Notes under the pieces: generated by a model
Told to the model about the DNA's origin: nothing
The model's database searches: none
Seen by the model: the letters and a program-made list of their open reading frames with translations, nothing else
Part shown: in pieces, positions 24,033 to 36,212 of the stretch
Layout of the letters: every line of letters begins with the position of its first letter
Numbering within the stretch: position 1 is the first letter of the stretch
Program-made: the position numbers and the translations under genes
NCBI GenBank assembly: GCA_004369085.1
Contig: ML210190.1
Span: 72,055 to 136,054, forward strand
From: Coprinopsis marcescibilis
Lineage: Eukaryota > Basidiomycota > Agaricomycetes > Agaricales > Psathyrellaceae
Length of the DNA stretch: 64,000 bases
Direction of reading: 5' to 3'

Positions 24033-24398
24033 GTCCTACCCGCTTACACGATGTATAGAAAGAAACCGACGCCAAGTAGCGCTGACCGAATCTCTTCACA
24101 ACTTCAAAGTTGAGAGGCTGTCAGAATAATGACTCGGCGCGTGTGACAACCTGATTGGCTGTCACAGGCGTCACATGTGCACGTGAGAGTGACAGAGCGT
24201 GACAAGGAGTCCTCCGGGGACCTGGGACCTGAACCAACAGCCAACTTGACCTTTGGTCGCAGCTGACATTCACTTCCGGACGCTGCTAGAGGCTGAGCGT
24301 TAGAGCCTCCCCTCGCTTATTACCCACCTTTCAGCGGCTAGACCCTACCCCCCATTGCCCCAGAGATCAAATGGATTACTGAACCCTCCTTGGCCATC

Positions 24399-24604
24399 AT
24401 GCCGCCGGCATCACGCCCACGTATGTACTACTTTGTGAAATTCTCCCGCTGAGTCTAACAACAGGTCTAGTGATTCAAAATCTGGCCGACACAGACGGGC
24501 AGATTCCCATGCCGAGCCTTCGCAGACCCATTGCGTGTGTACTCGTTACCAAGTCGGTGTTCTGTTCTTTACGAGAGATCCTGACGGAAGCGCCGCGTCT
24601 TTAA
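24399..24604 (+). CDS. Possible spliced 53-residue protein
   Basis: An ATG at 24399 opens a 22-base exon (MPPASRP), followed by a GTATGT donor at 24421 and an ACAG acceptor ending at 24464. Joining gives a 162-base frame ending in TAA: MPPASRPRLVIQNLADTDG and on to EILTEAPRL. The splice signals are good and the total is a multiple of three. No family is recognised. It may be the first part of a decayed or longer gene, or chance. Confidence 0.25.
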
Positions 24605-26630
24605 TTTTCTACTGCACCTTTAGGTACGCTAGCATATTAATAGGCCACTTGAGCCACGCACCATGCACGACAAACGGGGTTGCTCATTGAGAAAGAGGGT
24701 TCTCAAGTCAATGATAACCAATGGGGCAACTCCAGACAACATGTGTGCGTGTGTGATTTGTCGTTCTGCTTATCGCGTTGATAAATGACTTTGATACTCA
24801 CTCATATCGCTGACTGGGACGTAGCTTATCTCCTAGTGGCTGCAAACGTCGTATATTTAGAACTTACCCGCTCTTTATGAAGCCACGAGGCTCCACGAGG
24901 TCCTTCCTGGAAGAACGACACCCCATGGGGATTCAGATTCAAGGTAAGTGCCTACTATGCAGTCCTACTGTGTGTAGCCAGCTGACACGCCCTTTCGATA
25001 GCCTACACTTACCTTCTGATAACTCAGAAGTTATCCCGTAATGGACACAGCGACCACAATCACAAATGCCAGGCCAAGAGCTTCCCAAGTTAATTTCAAC
25101 CACACTCTGGTTGATACATCAGCCCTGAGCGCTGAGTTGTTCATTCACATTAGCTCATGGACCAAGGGGTTGGTCAAGTGGCAAATGCGAATCACGGCCG
25201 GGCATCTTTAACCGCGGTGCGATTCTTCTGCAGTTGCTTCGAGCTATATGAAATTAAACATCAGCGATGTTTTTGCGCGAAGCATCCATTTCTAGCGCTG
25301 ACGCACACGGGATCGTTCCACTTATCTACCTCCTCACGGGGAACGCAATTGTATGCTCAGAGTATCGCACAAGACTTTGAAACCCTCTAGGTTACTATGG
25401 TGTTCGAAGTCGACTATCAATAGGTCCAACAGGCACACCAAAGTGATATCCATCATCCTTCACGCCATCTTGGGCACCAAGGCCTCATTTCATCGACATA
25501 CCCTAATAATTTGGGGGACTGTGAGACCCCCAAGATGTCAACGGTGTGAAAGAAAACGCGGGCGTCTAACGCCGGCGGGTTCTCCTGTTCTCCCCTCGCC
25601 CGGCAAATGGAGAAAAAAAAGCCAGTTCATAGCCGCTTCAAGGCTTGAGGTGCACGGTGCATAAGTGTATGAATGCATGACATGGACACCTGACACGAGT
25701 AAAAACGCACCACCGGTTCACTAATCAATTCAGAAGCTAAAACTTGGCGGTTGCTAAAAATTAATTACATTGGTTTCGTAACCTTTCGTTCATGTTTATT
25801 GTTCCCTGGTGCGTGCACGGATTAACCACGGCCGGTGAGGCAGTTTGCATTCCTTTCTTTCCATTCTGTTTTTCCTTGCGAGTCCGAACAGCAAGTGAGG
25901 CTGGTCATCTGTTTAAGAGCGGTCATGGGATCGTGACAGGGCGGGATCCCAGGCCGCGTACACCCTGGATGTCCAAAGTCACCCCCAAACTCTAATCCCC
26001 AGCACCCTATCTCTGCAGAGTCACGTCACCCCCTAAAAATTCCATAACGGCAAACCCGCAGCTCTTGCAATTGGCTCTCCACCACGTACGTAACTGTACA
26101 ATACTCGCAACGCCACAGCAACGCTTCGTGCGAATTCCAGGAGATCTTTGTTAGGCAACATGAACAAGCCAATCATGTGGCGCCTTGGCTTGTGGCGCAC
26201 GGAACAGACGTGACGGAAATAGAAATAGAGAAAAAAAAGCGCCCGTTGACACTTGAAAGTGAAAGGTGGGTACTTGCTGTGGGAGGGGCTTGGTACAGGG
26301 TGGGATACCGGTAGTGCTTGTGTGAGTTGCTTTGGTGTACTTCACTTGCTTGCTGGTGAAGTGAAGTGAAGGGGATCCAGTGTGAATGCAGACTGAGGGT
26401 TTAAAATTTTAGGCCACGCCACGATGAAATGAGGGGTACGTGATGGGGAATGTTTCTGAATCACTCTTGGAATATTAATGAAGCTCACGGTACTCCTTGC
26501 TGCTATATGATATTGTGGCGACAGCGAGGCAAGGGTTCGAGGGACTGCACGTGTATCTTATTACACTGGTAGCAAGTAGTCGTGGCACCCCATGCACAGT
26601 CAAGACACCGACGCCACAGTAAGTACGCCT

Positions 26631-26685
26631 ACGCCACGCCACGCCACGCCATGCACACGGAGAACGCGGAGAACGCGGAGAACAC
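26631..26685. repeat. Short tandem repeats ACGCC x4 and GGAGAACGC x3
   Basis: ACGCC is repeated four times at 26631-26650. A nine-base unit GGAGAACGC is repeated about three times at 26659-26685. Both lie in the gene-poor region. Confidence 0.8.
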
Positions 26686-27387
26686 AATGTAACGCGCACC
26701 CCCGAATTTTTCTTTCTCAACCAGACGAACGTGACGAACCCTCGATTCTCCGAACGTCGAGGCGCCACAGCGAGTCTATTTCACCGCAAATTGCAACACG
26801 CGCCATTCAAACACAGAACGTGCCTCGAGGGGATTCGTAAGAAAGAATGTCCCTGGCAATATCGCGTTCTATGATACACGATCAACAAACGCACAGCGTA
26901 CGGATACTAGATACCGAATGTCAAATCTCAAATGTCAGATACTGGATACCAGATACTGTATAATGAACGATGAAAGCAGGGGAATACACTAAAAGACTCG
27001 TAGGGTAGGATAGGGTACAAGGCGCAAAGGTCGATTACGACGGGTCAAGCTGCCCGGGATGCGAAAGATTACGACGACGAACAGTTCAGGAAAAAGAAAC
27101 GACAACAACCAAAACTTCAAACTTTTAACTACAAAACACCAAAAACACAAACAGTCAAGCACAAGCGCACAAAGTTCAAAAACACCCCTCCCCCCTCTCC
27201 CTCCCCAAACCTCGCTCGCGTTAAGTACCAATGACAAAAGTATCGAAAACAATACCAGTCACGGAATAAAAGGAAGCAACGACCGCTCGAACCCCTTGTA
27301 CGCGTAAAAAAAGTGCGCAGCACGCTGAACGCGTAGACATCCCCCACCTAACCCACCTAACCCATCCAACCTCTTCACAAACGAACC

Positions 27388-29507
27388 CTACCTCCCATCA
27401 TCCATCCTTCCATCCCTCGACACATCCCCAAAATCACTCTCCCCATCATTCGAATCCGCACGCGGCGAGCCCATGCTCACATTCATCCCATTCGAGCCTC
27501 CACCCGCATTATTGGAATTACTGGCGTTGGCGTTACCGGCGTTGGCGTTGGAGGAACGGCCTTGGGCGGTCTTACCCGTCCCGCCTTGTTTTGATTCTTT
27601 CGATCGTTTTTTGAGCTGTGGGGAGGAAAGTAGTGAAAAGTGGATAAAAGTAGATGAGAGTAGTGAAAGTGTAAAGTAAAGAGTGAAAGTGAATGAATGT
27701 AAATGGAAGTGAGTTAAAACGAAAGCGAAAGTATAAGTAAATTAGAGCAAACCAAAAACACCAGTTAGCGACCGAGCCACAGCACAAACTGCAACACATA
27801 CCAATTTAGCCCACACAAGTCCACAAGCATTGCAAAGCGTTCTCGGACCTACATCATCGCGCAAGTTCCGAAACAACGTTCGGAGGATCGGGCGAAAGGG
27901 TAAGTGGTAATAGAGGGGTAGTAGGGAAAGGGAGTGTTAGTACGGAACGGGTAGCAGGGAAATGGCGAAAGGGAGGGTAGTAGGGAGAGGGTGGTAGGGA
28001 TAGAGGTAGTAGCGTAGCAGGGGAAGGGTAGTAGGGAAAGGCGAATACAACAAAAAAAAAACAATCCGTCAGAACCCACACACCCCCCACAAAACCAAAA
28101 AAAACGCACCCATAGGCCCCCTCCTCCACTCCGGCGTAGAAGTCGCCCCACACCCAAGACAAGTCTGTCCATCCCCCTCTCCCTCATGCTTCTAAAAACA
28201 CCAAAATCAGCATCCCACCCACAACACAACACATCCTTTGCTTTTCAAACACGAAACCAAAACCAAAACCAAATCTATCACTCACCCCGCGTTTCCCAGT
28301 AGAACCCCCAGTAGCACCCCCGGTGGTAGTAGTCGTAGAACTAGCAGCAGCAGCCGCAGAAGTAGAAGCAGCCGCAGAAGCAGCAGGCCCATCTTTCCCC
28401 TCGTCCGGATTATGCTGGTGGATCATCAGCTGCATCTGGCCCTGCCCCGGATGCACCACCCCCTCCTTTTTCGGCGTCCTCGTCCTCCCGCCTCCCACAC
28501 CTGAATTATTATTATTTACACCCGCATTGACATTAGCATTGACATTATTGGCAGTGGCAGTGGAATTGCTCCCACCAGACCCTGCAGCCAAAGGCGCAGG
28601 ACCAGGCTGGACATGACTCTGATTCATAATGCTCGTCATCGTGTTCACGCCCGGTCCCGACAGCGCACCGTTGGCAGTGTTGGGGTGGCCCGCATGAGGC
28701 CCGAGTGCAAGTCCCGTTGGAGAGATATCAGGCGGAGGCGGGGGGTTGGCCCCGCTGAGCGACGAGGACGTCGATATCGGCCCGCTAGTCCCTGAATTAT
28801 GCATCGCAATCTGCTGGTGCTGTGGATGCTGCTGCTGATGCTGAGGATGCTGAGGATGCTGAGGATGATGTTGAGGATGCTGCTGCTGTTGAGGATGAGG
28901 ATGATGCGGATGCGGATGATTATGCATCCCACTCCCCGTCGGCGGCGGCGCCTGTGGAATAGGCGGGTACTGAGCTTGCGGGTGCGGCGCATGCTGGCTC
29001 TGCGGCTGATGCGGTACCGACGACGCAGCAGCAGACGCAGCAGCCTCCAACATCTGCGCCCCATAGCTCGCCTGCTGCACCATCCGCTCCAGCGCCTCCA
29101 AGCTGTTCGCAGTTGTGTACGGCCCCGCCCCACCCCCCGTTTTCGAAAGCACATCGCACGCATCCAGCATCCCCTTGTACGAGTCCAGTAGCTAGACGTG
29201 GATAGAAATTAGACGTGAGAGGGGGAACAGTAATGGTGGGTATGTGCGCACCTTTGCGAAATCTAAACCGCCAGGTGCGGGTTGCATCTGGATCTGGATC
29301 GGAGCGGGGGTAGGTGGGGATTCTTTTTCCCGTTTGGCTGGGTGGTAAGGGGGTTGGGGGACATAATGCGAGGGTACACTAGAGGGTGGGGGCGGCGGTG
29401 GTGGCTGCTGGTGCTGCTGGTGATGTTGCTGGTGCTGTTGGTGTTGCTGCTGGTGATGCTGCTGCTGGTGTTGTTGCTGCTGGTGCTGCTGGTGCTGTTG
29501 GTGTTGG

Positions 29508-29539
<32 letters not shown>

Positions 29540-30274
29540 AGGCTGCTGGTACGGATGATAATGCTGAGGCGGCGAATGGTGCGACGGAGGGGGCGCAGGC
29601 GAAGGACCAGCATGGTGCGGCGCAGGAGTATACGGATGGTGACGTGACGCGGACGAGTTGGCGGACGAGCTAGACGGCGGGGGCGGAGGCGGAGGCGGGA
29701 TGCCCGCAGACAGCGAGCTGCTCGAACTCGGCGGGGGAGGCGGGTACGGGGCGTGGCGGTCGTCGATGCGGCGGGGATGGCTCTCAACGTACGGGGCGGG
29801 GGGCGGCGGCGGAGGGCCCTGGTGGGCGAGGTGCGAGTGCGAGTAGGACGGGTAGGCTGGACGAGTGGGCTGCTCGCCAGTGTCGAGGGGCCTGCTGGAC
29901 GACGACGATGGATAGGGTGGGACGTCAGCAGCTGCAGCAGCAGCAGCAGGCGGCGCGGAATAGGTCGGTGCTGGGCCGTAGTGGGCCCACTCGGTCTGGC
30001 TGTTCGTCCACTGGGGTGCGGGAGTCGAGGACGGCGGCGAGTGGTGGTGGGCTGGCGTGGGCTGCGGGTACGGGTACGGCTGCGAGCTGTACGAGGGCTG
30101 CGGCGGGGGCGGCGGGTGAGTATACTGGGCCGACTGTGGCGGGGAATGGGCAGACTGGGTGGACGAGGAAGAGCGTCCGGGGCGCATTGGCGGGGCCTGT
30201 ACACCCGGCGCATCCTCGTAGGCAGGTGCGATGGACGACGGATAGCTGTAACCACTGTAGTTCTGGTGATACAT
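27388..30274 (-). CDS. GATA-type zinc-finger transcription factor, His/Gln/Pro-rich
   Basis: Five exons (30274-29252, 29191-28286, 28191-28110, 27848-27802, 27615-27388) join exactly in frame to 761 residues. The N-terminus (MYHQNYSGYSYP) and most of exons 1-2 are Pro-, Ser-, His- and Gln-rich. A long H/Q tract comes from CAN repeats at 29404-29552. The only folded part near the middle is GLDFAKLLDSYKGMLDACDV. The DNA-binding finger is CLGCGATSTPEWRRGPMG joined to PRTLCNACGLVWAKL, a single class IV GATA finger. A basic run LKKRSKES follows and the tail is Asn/Ala/Gly-rich. The finger is split by a 261-base intron. A finger ending CNACGL.WAKL/YAKL near the C-terminus recalls NsdD-type developmental regulators, and WC-2 is the other candidate. 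No PAS domain is seen, which favours the first. Likely nuclear. Confidence 0.9.
29404..29552 (-). repeat. CAN trinucleotide repeat encoding His/Gln tract
   Basis: Imperfect CAG/CAA/CAC/CAT repeats on the minus strand encode about 50 residues that are almost all His or Gln, including a run of seven Gln, followed by Pro-rich sequence. Length polymorphism is likely. Confidence 0.9.
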
Positions 30275-30460
30275 GCTGTACCGCTGTTCACATCCCACTT
30301 TTTCGTGGCAACAGAGTGCGTTAATAAGCAATCACCCATCATTTCCACCTCCGACAGCTGAACCACAACCCAATACTATTTCGAAAAATGTAAACAAAAA
30401 CAACTAGTAGTAAATGTAATCTATCCGAGAACTCTCATCTAAAACAGTCACAGAAACAAA

Positions 30461-33185
30461 TCACCCAAACGAAGAGGCAGTCCCAACACCCTGTCCACCT
30501 CCACTCCCGCCACCTTTCAGCCCAACCCCACGTTTATCAACATTCCCCACCTCATCCCCCGCATCCCCTCCAACCTGATACCCAGGATCCCCATCAAACT
30601 CTTCCTCACCCTCCCCCGCACCTCCCCCAACAGCAGCCACACCCTTGCCCACAATCTTCACCCCACTCGCAGCAGCAGCAGCCCGCTCCTTGGCCCTCCT
30701 CCTCCGCTTCAACACCTTCTTCCGACTCTTCACACCCCTCTTAAACGCAGCATCATCCCCATAAAACAAATCATACTCGCAAAACGCACATATCCACTCT
30801 TCACCCCCAGCCGCTGCACCACCACCACCAATCGCACCAACACCCTTTGCCCCCCTCCCCCTCCTCACTGGTACATCTGCAGCAAGGAACCTAACCGGCA
30901 CCGGCCCAAAAAACCCAGACCCACCAACACCCAGACCCACACCACCCCCATTCGCAAAATGCCCCCCCGCAGACGGCGGAAGCCGCGACGGAACATAATT
31001 GCGCAGATGGTGCGGGTTGGACGCATTCGCAAGCGCAGACCGTTTCTTCTTCTTGGGCTTGGTGGGCAGAGGTAGACCTTCGACCGTAGACTGCCCTTGT
31101 TGTGCCGTACCATTCGCAGTGGCATTCGGATTCGCATTGGCGTTGACATTCGGATTCGCATTCCCGTTGGCATTCGCATTCGGATTTGCATTCAAACTCC
31201 CCTTTTGCGAAACCTGCGCAGCCTGCGGACGCACTTGCTGCTGCTGCAACACCGGCGTAGCCTGCGCCTGCACATGCCTCTGCTGAACAACATCCCCACC
31301 CACATTCCTCCCCTTCGTCTGCCCCTTGTCCCACTTTTTCCTCGCCACCCCTCTCACACCCACACCTTTATCAACCCCACCCTGCCTCTCAAACTCGCTC
31401 TCAAACCGACCCCGCATCATCGCAACTTGCCGCTTCGTAGCTTGCAACCTATCCGCCGCTACAAAAATCAAATCAATAAATCGCAACAACAAAGGCGCAG
31501 ATGACCAAACACTCACTCGCACTCGCACACCGAAAAACAAACTCAGTCCCCACAAACGGGACACCACCACCCACTCGCTTCTCCGTAGCCTCCCTTGCAA
31601 TCCTCGCAATCCTCGCCCTCCTCCTGCCCGAAACCCTCACCTTTCCCTCCCTCTCCCCGTACAACCCCCCAAACACCCCCGCACCAAACGGAGACCCACC
31701 CCCCATCCACATAACCTCATCCCCCACACCCTCCCCACCCCCCACTTCCCGCTTCCTCGCCCTCCCCACCTCCTTCCTCTGCACACCCGCAACCATCACA
31801 GCCGCAAACTTGCCCCTCGCCTTCACTATCCTCCCCACCTGCCCAACCCGGTTCGCGCTCGACGACGCCATGCACAACGCAGAGAGCGCAGGCAGCGGAA
31901 GCCGCCACGCCCGCGTCGTACTACCAGGTTGCCTCACTTTGAACCCATTCACCCTCGCTCCAGGCCTAGTACCAAGAACCTCGCCACCATCTCCCGGTGG
32001 TTCACCTCGCAGAGGCCCCACCCCATCCCCATCCTCATGTTCATACCCCCCCTCCGACCCCCGCTTGACGCCATACAACACCCCATCCTCATCCACAACC
32101 CCTTCCACCCCACCCGCACCCCCGCGCAAAGGAGACATCCCAGCATTCGCAGGGACCTTTCGCTTCTTCGTGTTCCCCTGCTGCCGTCCATGATCTCCAT
32201 AATCACAATCCCCATCCTCATCCTCCTCATCCTCTTCCCTCCCCCCACGCCTCCTCACTTCCACAACTTCCCCGTCTCCGCGTACATCTCGCGTACCACC
32301 ATCCACATCCACAGGGTACTCCACCCCCCTCAAAACCGGCGCCTGCGGATGCACACCCAACCCCCGAAACTGACCCAACCCAACCCCGCTCAACCCAGCC
32401 TCAAACCCAGCCGCAAAAATCGTCTCAAGGTCCACCCGTCCACTCCCCAACGAAGACGGAAAGCCACTCGCCAGAGTCCGAAGCAGCTCGCCCGGCAGAT
32501 CCTGCGCTTTCACATCCCCTAGCAGAACTTCGTCCGCCATCGCATTTAAGCTTATGCCCCCACCCTGCCCGCCCGGCTCGCTCTCTCCCAGCCTCTCCTC
32601 CAATTCCTCCGGTTCCTCCGCAATGCCACCATGAACTGTAGGTGCAGGTGCAGGTGAAGTCCCCAGCCCAGGGCCGTTCGCCCCACCAAACTCCTCCCCA
32701 CCCCCATTCCGCACCAAACCCGGCACCCCGCTCATGTAAAACGTCTGCGAGATCCTCCGCGAAATCTCCTCCGCGTGCACTATAAGCTGTTCCGTCGTCA
32801 ACGAATCATCCAGGAAATCCAACGGCAGCGACGTGCTGAAAAACGGCTGCGGCGCTTGTCCCTGCCCCTGTCCCTGTGTCGGTGTCTGTGCTTGTGACTG
32901 TGTTTGAAGTTGTGTTTGAAGTTGCGCCTGTGTCTGCGCTTGCAATTGCGCTTGCATTTGTCTATGCGCCTGCATCTGCATTTGTATATGTGCTTGCATT
33001 TGCGCTTGCGCCTGTCCTTGCGCCTGGTGGGCATGCACCTCCCCAGACACAACACCCATTCCCCCTCCAGACCCAGGTACACCCCCAGATCCCGACATCC
33101 GCCTCCTCCGCTTCGGCAACGGCTTCACCCGCCGCAGCGCCGGAAAGTCGTGCAGATCGAAAACCGGCGACCCTTCCCGATACAT
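30461..33185 (-). CDS. Conserved basidiomycete protein with Gln/Ala and Asn/Ala tracts
   Basis: Two large exons join across an intron at about 31529-31459 (FVFR then SADRLQATKRQ), giving about 885 residues. Three ordered islands stand out. The first is MYREGSPVFDLHDFPALRR with VKPLPKRRRR. The second is LDFLDDSLTTEQLIVHAEEI with SRRISQTFYMSG. Near the C-terminus is EEWICAFCEYDLFYGDD, followed by the basic stretch SRKKVLKRRRRAKERAAAAA, a likely nuclear signal. Between them lie a QAQMQ-type tract (about 32860-33048) and an NANPNANANG-type tract (about 31108-31200). The CAFC pair may be half of a metal site. The frame stays open upstream to about 33330 (KRIRNLKFES, TTRERWLAIELERMYREG), so the true start is probably in an earlier exon. 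Function unknown. The stop lies only 186 bases from the GATA gene start. Confidence 0.8.
31108..31200 (-). repeat. Hexanucleotide repeat encoding Asn-Ala/Asn-Pro
   Basis: Imperfect repeats of AATGCG/AATGCC/AATCCG type on the minus strand encode about 27 residues of alternating Asn with Ala, Pro or Gly (NANPNANANGNANPN). Confidence 0.85.
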
Positions 33186-36100
33186 CCTCTCCAACTCGAT
33201 AGCTAACCACCTCTCCCTCGTCGTCTTGCAACTTTCGCTTTTGCTTTTTGATTCGAATTTGAGGTTCCGAATCCGCTTGGGCGAGTGCGGTGCTTGCTGG
33301 TTGCGTAGATTCCTACTGGATATAGTATGGTATGATACTATAGTCTAGCGAATGAGTTGTTGTTGTTAACGTTGTTGGTGATGGAATGTCGAACGTAGGA
33401 GCGAGCGAGCGAGACGATGATCGCTCTTGTATAAGCTCCCGTTTCCTAAAAAGCGAACAAAAGCAAAAAAAGCAGTAAGCACCCGATCCCAATCCCAGTC
33501 ACCCACAACACAACGCAGACGAAATCGCACGGGACCCAACGAAACGGGGACGATCAAAGCAGGCTATTAAAATCGACGGATGGCATTTGTAATCGAGCTG
33601 GAAATTTTGATCACAAGCGGAACCAGATAATATCGTGCGGGCAATAGGATGCAAGATAATGAAAGAGTGACAAACAACGAGGACGTGAAAGGGAAGATTG
33701 ACAAGGAGGTAGATCGCACCCCCGGCGTAACCAACGACTCCACGAGCCATTCCTCCGCTCCAGCCGATGACAACAGCCCAAGATTAGTGGCTGACAAGCT
33801 GGGTTGCTACTGCGAGCGAGATCCTAACCAGCAGCTGCCGAAAGTATACAGTTTCTCCAACCTGCAATTAAGAATCGCACGAACGAACGAATGAATGATA
33901 GCTAACACGCTGCCTCATGACAGAGACCTAGCCACGGCTTCTCGATCCAGAGCAGAAATGCCACCACCCCAGGCCTGTGGCACAACACCGCAAACCGCCC
34001 AGCACCCAACAAGCACGCCATTAAGATGCATTAACCAGCCAAGCCAGCCAGTACTCCAATGACATTGACAGGGACAGGGACAGGGAGGACAGGGGGGACA
34101 CACCCACTGCCACACACCCCGAGTCGCAAGGACCCAATCAAACCACCCATGACGTGGACCTCCCCAGCAGCCAGCCAACCAGCCACCACCCCAAAACCCA
34201 GAAAAACCAAGAAACACCAAGGAACACAACAGACCAAGGAACACCACGCTCACCTTCTGAGCCAATACAATGACCCAACCAAAACCAAAATCGATCGGAT
34301 CCTGCTGCCACTTGATTCTTGATTCTCGCTCGAAACTTTGAAGCTCGAAGCAGCGGTGGGTGCACCCGAATCGATACGACGCCGATGCTGGTCCTTTTTC
34401 GTGCACGCAGACTGGGTACTTGAGTACTGGCGCGGGGAACGATAGGCAGTCGGAGTCGGCCGCTTCGAACACGTGGTGGACTCTTTGACACCTGGTCAAG
34501 AGGCTTACGTCTGAGGTCACGGTGTAGTCGCAGTAGTCGTAGTAGTCGAAGGTTGCAGTCGAAGGTGTAGTAGTGGCAGTACTATAGCGGCAATCGCTTT
34601 TGCTGTCGAGCTCTCTTCCAATCGCCGTAAACCAGTAAGTGACAGCAGAAATCAAAAAAAAAGACGTCCACAGTCCAAGAATGACCGGTGCGAGATGGTG
34701 GTTTCAGTTCAAACCAGTGGTGACGGACGGACGGCGAAAGTTGTGGAATGGTCCGTGGCGAGACAGGCCCGTGGTAAGAATAATAATATAGGCTTAGCCA
34801 CAAGCTGACGTCTGCCCGGAAAGACAGGAATTAAAAAAGAAATTTTAAGTAAGTTTACTCTACAAAGGGGTGTTATGTATCAACGGAGGCCGTCAAACCA
34901 GGGGGGATCAAGTTCCCGGCAAGAATCTCGGAATGATGCAAGGCAGAGCGCAATTGAGTCTATGACGCTAGGTGAAGACATGAAGATCTGCGGTAGTAGA
35001 ACGGGTATGATTAATTGCTACTATGCACTCTACAAAGAAGGATGAGGCAACTGGTGCGGATTGGCGAGCAAAACTTTCAACTTTCCCGGAGAACCAATGG
35101 AGAACACCGTGGAATACAAGTCGGTTCGAGACTCGAGTCGATGGTACTAAACATATCTCCGTGATTGGTCCATCGTCAAGTGATGTGATGCAGATGCAGA
35201 TGGCTTATGAAGAACAGGGTCTTGAAATAAACAACTCTGAATGAATCGATCTTGGGAAATGAAACTTGCAGACCAAAATTTCACCAGTCATCTGATGGAA
35301 CCGACGAACGTTCAAAGACGTTGGCGAGCCCCATGCCATGTGTTCAGTCAGTCTGCAAAAGCTGAAGAGCAAACACGAACTTTCCACATGGTTCTAGAAT
35401 CCAGGACCCCGCTTACCAACAAGTCCACCCGAATCCCAGAACCCTCCATAGACAAAGGGCGAGAACGGCATACTATAAGAGACATGTACAGTTCCGCCAC
35501 CTATGAAATCACCGTCGAGGACAGACAGGGACGACGACGGCTACCGGGCCACACACACCCAATGTATGCCTCGGCAAGAACCGATACACGACGTTTCGCT
35601 AAAACGCAAAGGGGGTTGCCCACAAAAACGCACATCCGCCGAACAGCCTTCCCCAACTGTATGAAAAGGACCCGACGGGCCACGGCAACAAAGCAAGCAT
35701 CCCACCCAGGGTGACGTGTTTGTCCAAGCCGCTGTAAGCCTTCGTAGTACGTGGCACTGACATAGGCCATGATCCATGATCCACAGAGCGCATAAGCATA
35801 AGCAGGACTGCTGGCTGGTGGGTTACTTGCTGGCGAAGAAAGACGAACGACACCACATGGACCCACAAGATCCACGCCCGCCGATGTGGGGAACACGTGG
35901 AGGAAGGAGGCAGCCTCGCTTGATAGGGTCCAAGATTTCAAGAACACCCACAATGCAGGTTTCCAGCCCCTAAATGTCAGGAACTTTCCGAACGCCTTTC
36001 AAAGAACTCGAGGAGGGTATACCACTGTTTTATTCCAACTGAAGGCAGGTCTGAGAACGAAGGAAGTAAAAAGGTAGCAGCAGTTTAAATAAAAAGTGAT

Positions 36101-36212
36101 ACACTGAAACGGGACGCGGTGCTTCAATCTGGGGGTATTCTGAACGTACGTCCGAACGCCTTTGGAAGTGGAGGAATGGAATGGGGAACGCGGCGCCAGC
36201 GGTGAAGGTGTT
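33186..36212. other. Gene-poor 3.0 kb region
   Basis: It probably contains the unseen 5' exon(s) and promoter of the Gln/Asn-rich gene in its left part. A GACAGG repeat lies at 34067-34096. Long frames exist on both strands (for example 33915-34655 minus and 35241-35714 plus), but they overlap one another, are compositionally odd and show no domain. I cannot support a further gene. Confidence 0.4.
34067..34096. repeat. GACAGG short tandem repeat
   Basis: GACAGG and GACAGGG units repeat about four to five times in a Trp/Pro-coding-biased but unsupported stretch. Confidence 0.7.

Larger units (their letters stand above)
24033..27387. other. Gene-poor 3.4 kb region
   Basis: No supported gene apart from a weak 53-codon candidate at 24399-24604. 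The stretch has several short tandem repeats near 26630-26960 and runs of A or T. The right end (about 27000-27387) should hold the 3' untranslated region of the GATA gene on the minus strand. The left end is the promoter of the ATL gene. Confidence 0.45.

Noticed and set aside
28238..30361. Long plus-strand frames rich in Arg, Leu, Val and Ala
   Set aside because: They are antisense shadows of the His/Gln/Pro repeats in the GATA gene.
31326..32522. 398-codon plus-strand frame
   Set aside because: Pro/His/Arg/Thr-rich mirror of the Gln/Gly-rich minus-strand gene, with no independent motif.
29404..33048. CRISPR-like or satellite array
   Set aside because: The repeats are in-frame codon repeats inside genes, without unique spacers.
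33915..34655. 246-codon minus-strand frame with Trp/Gly/Val-rich stretch
   Set aside because: The composition comes from a GACAGG/CCAGCC repeat region; two other frames are equally open and no domain is seen.
35241..35714. 157-codon plus-strand frame
   Set aside because: Antisense frames of similar length overlap it, and there is no recognisable protein signature or intron.
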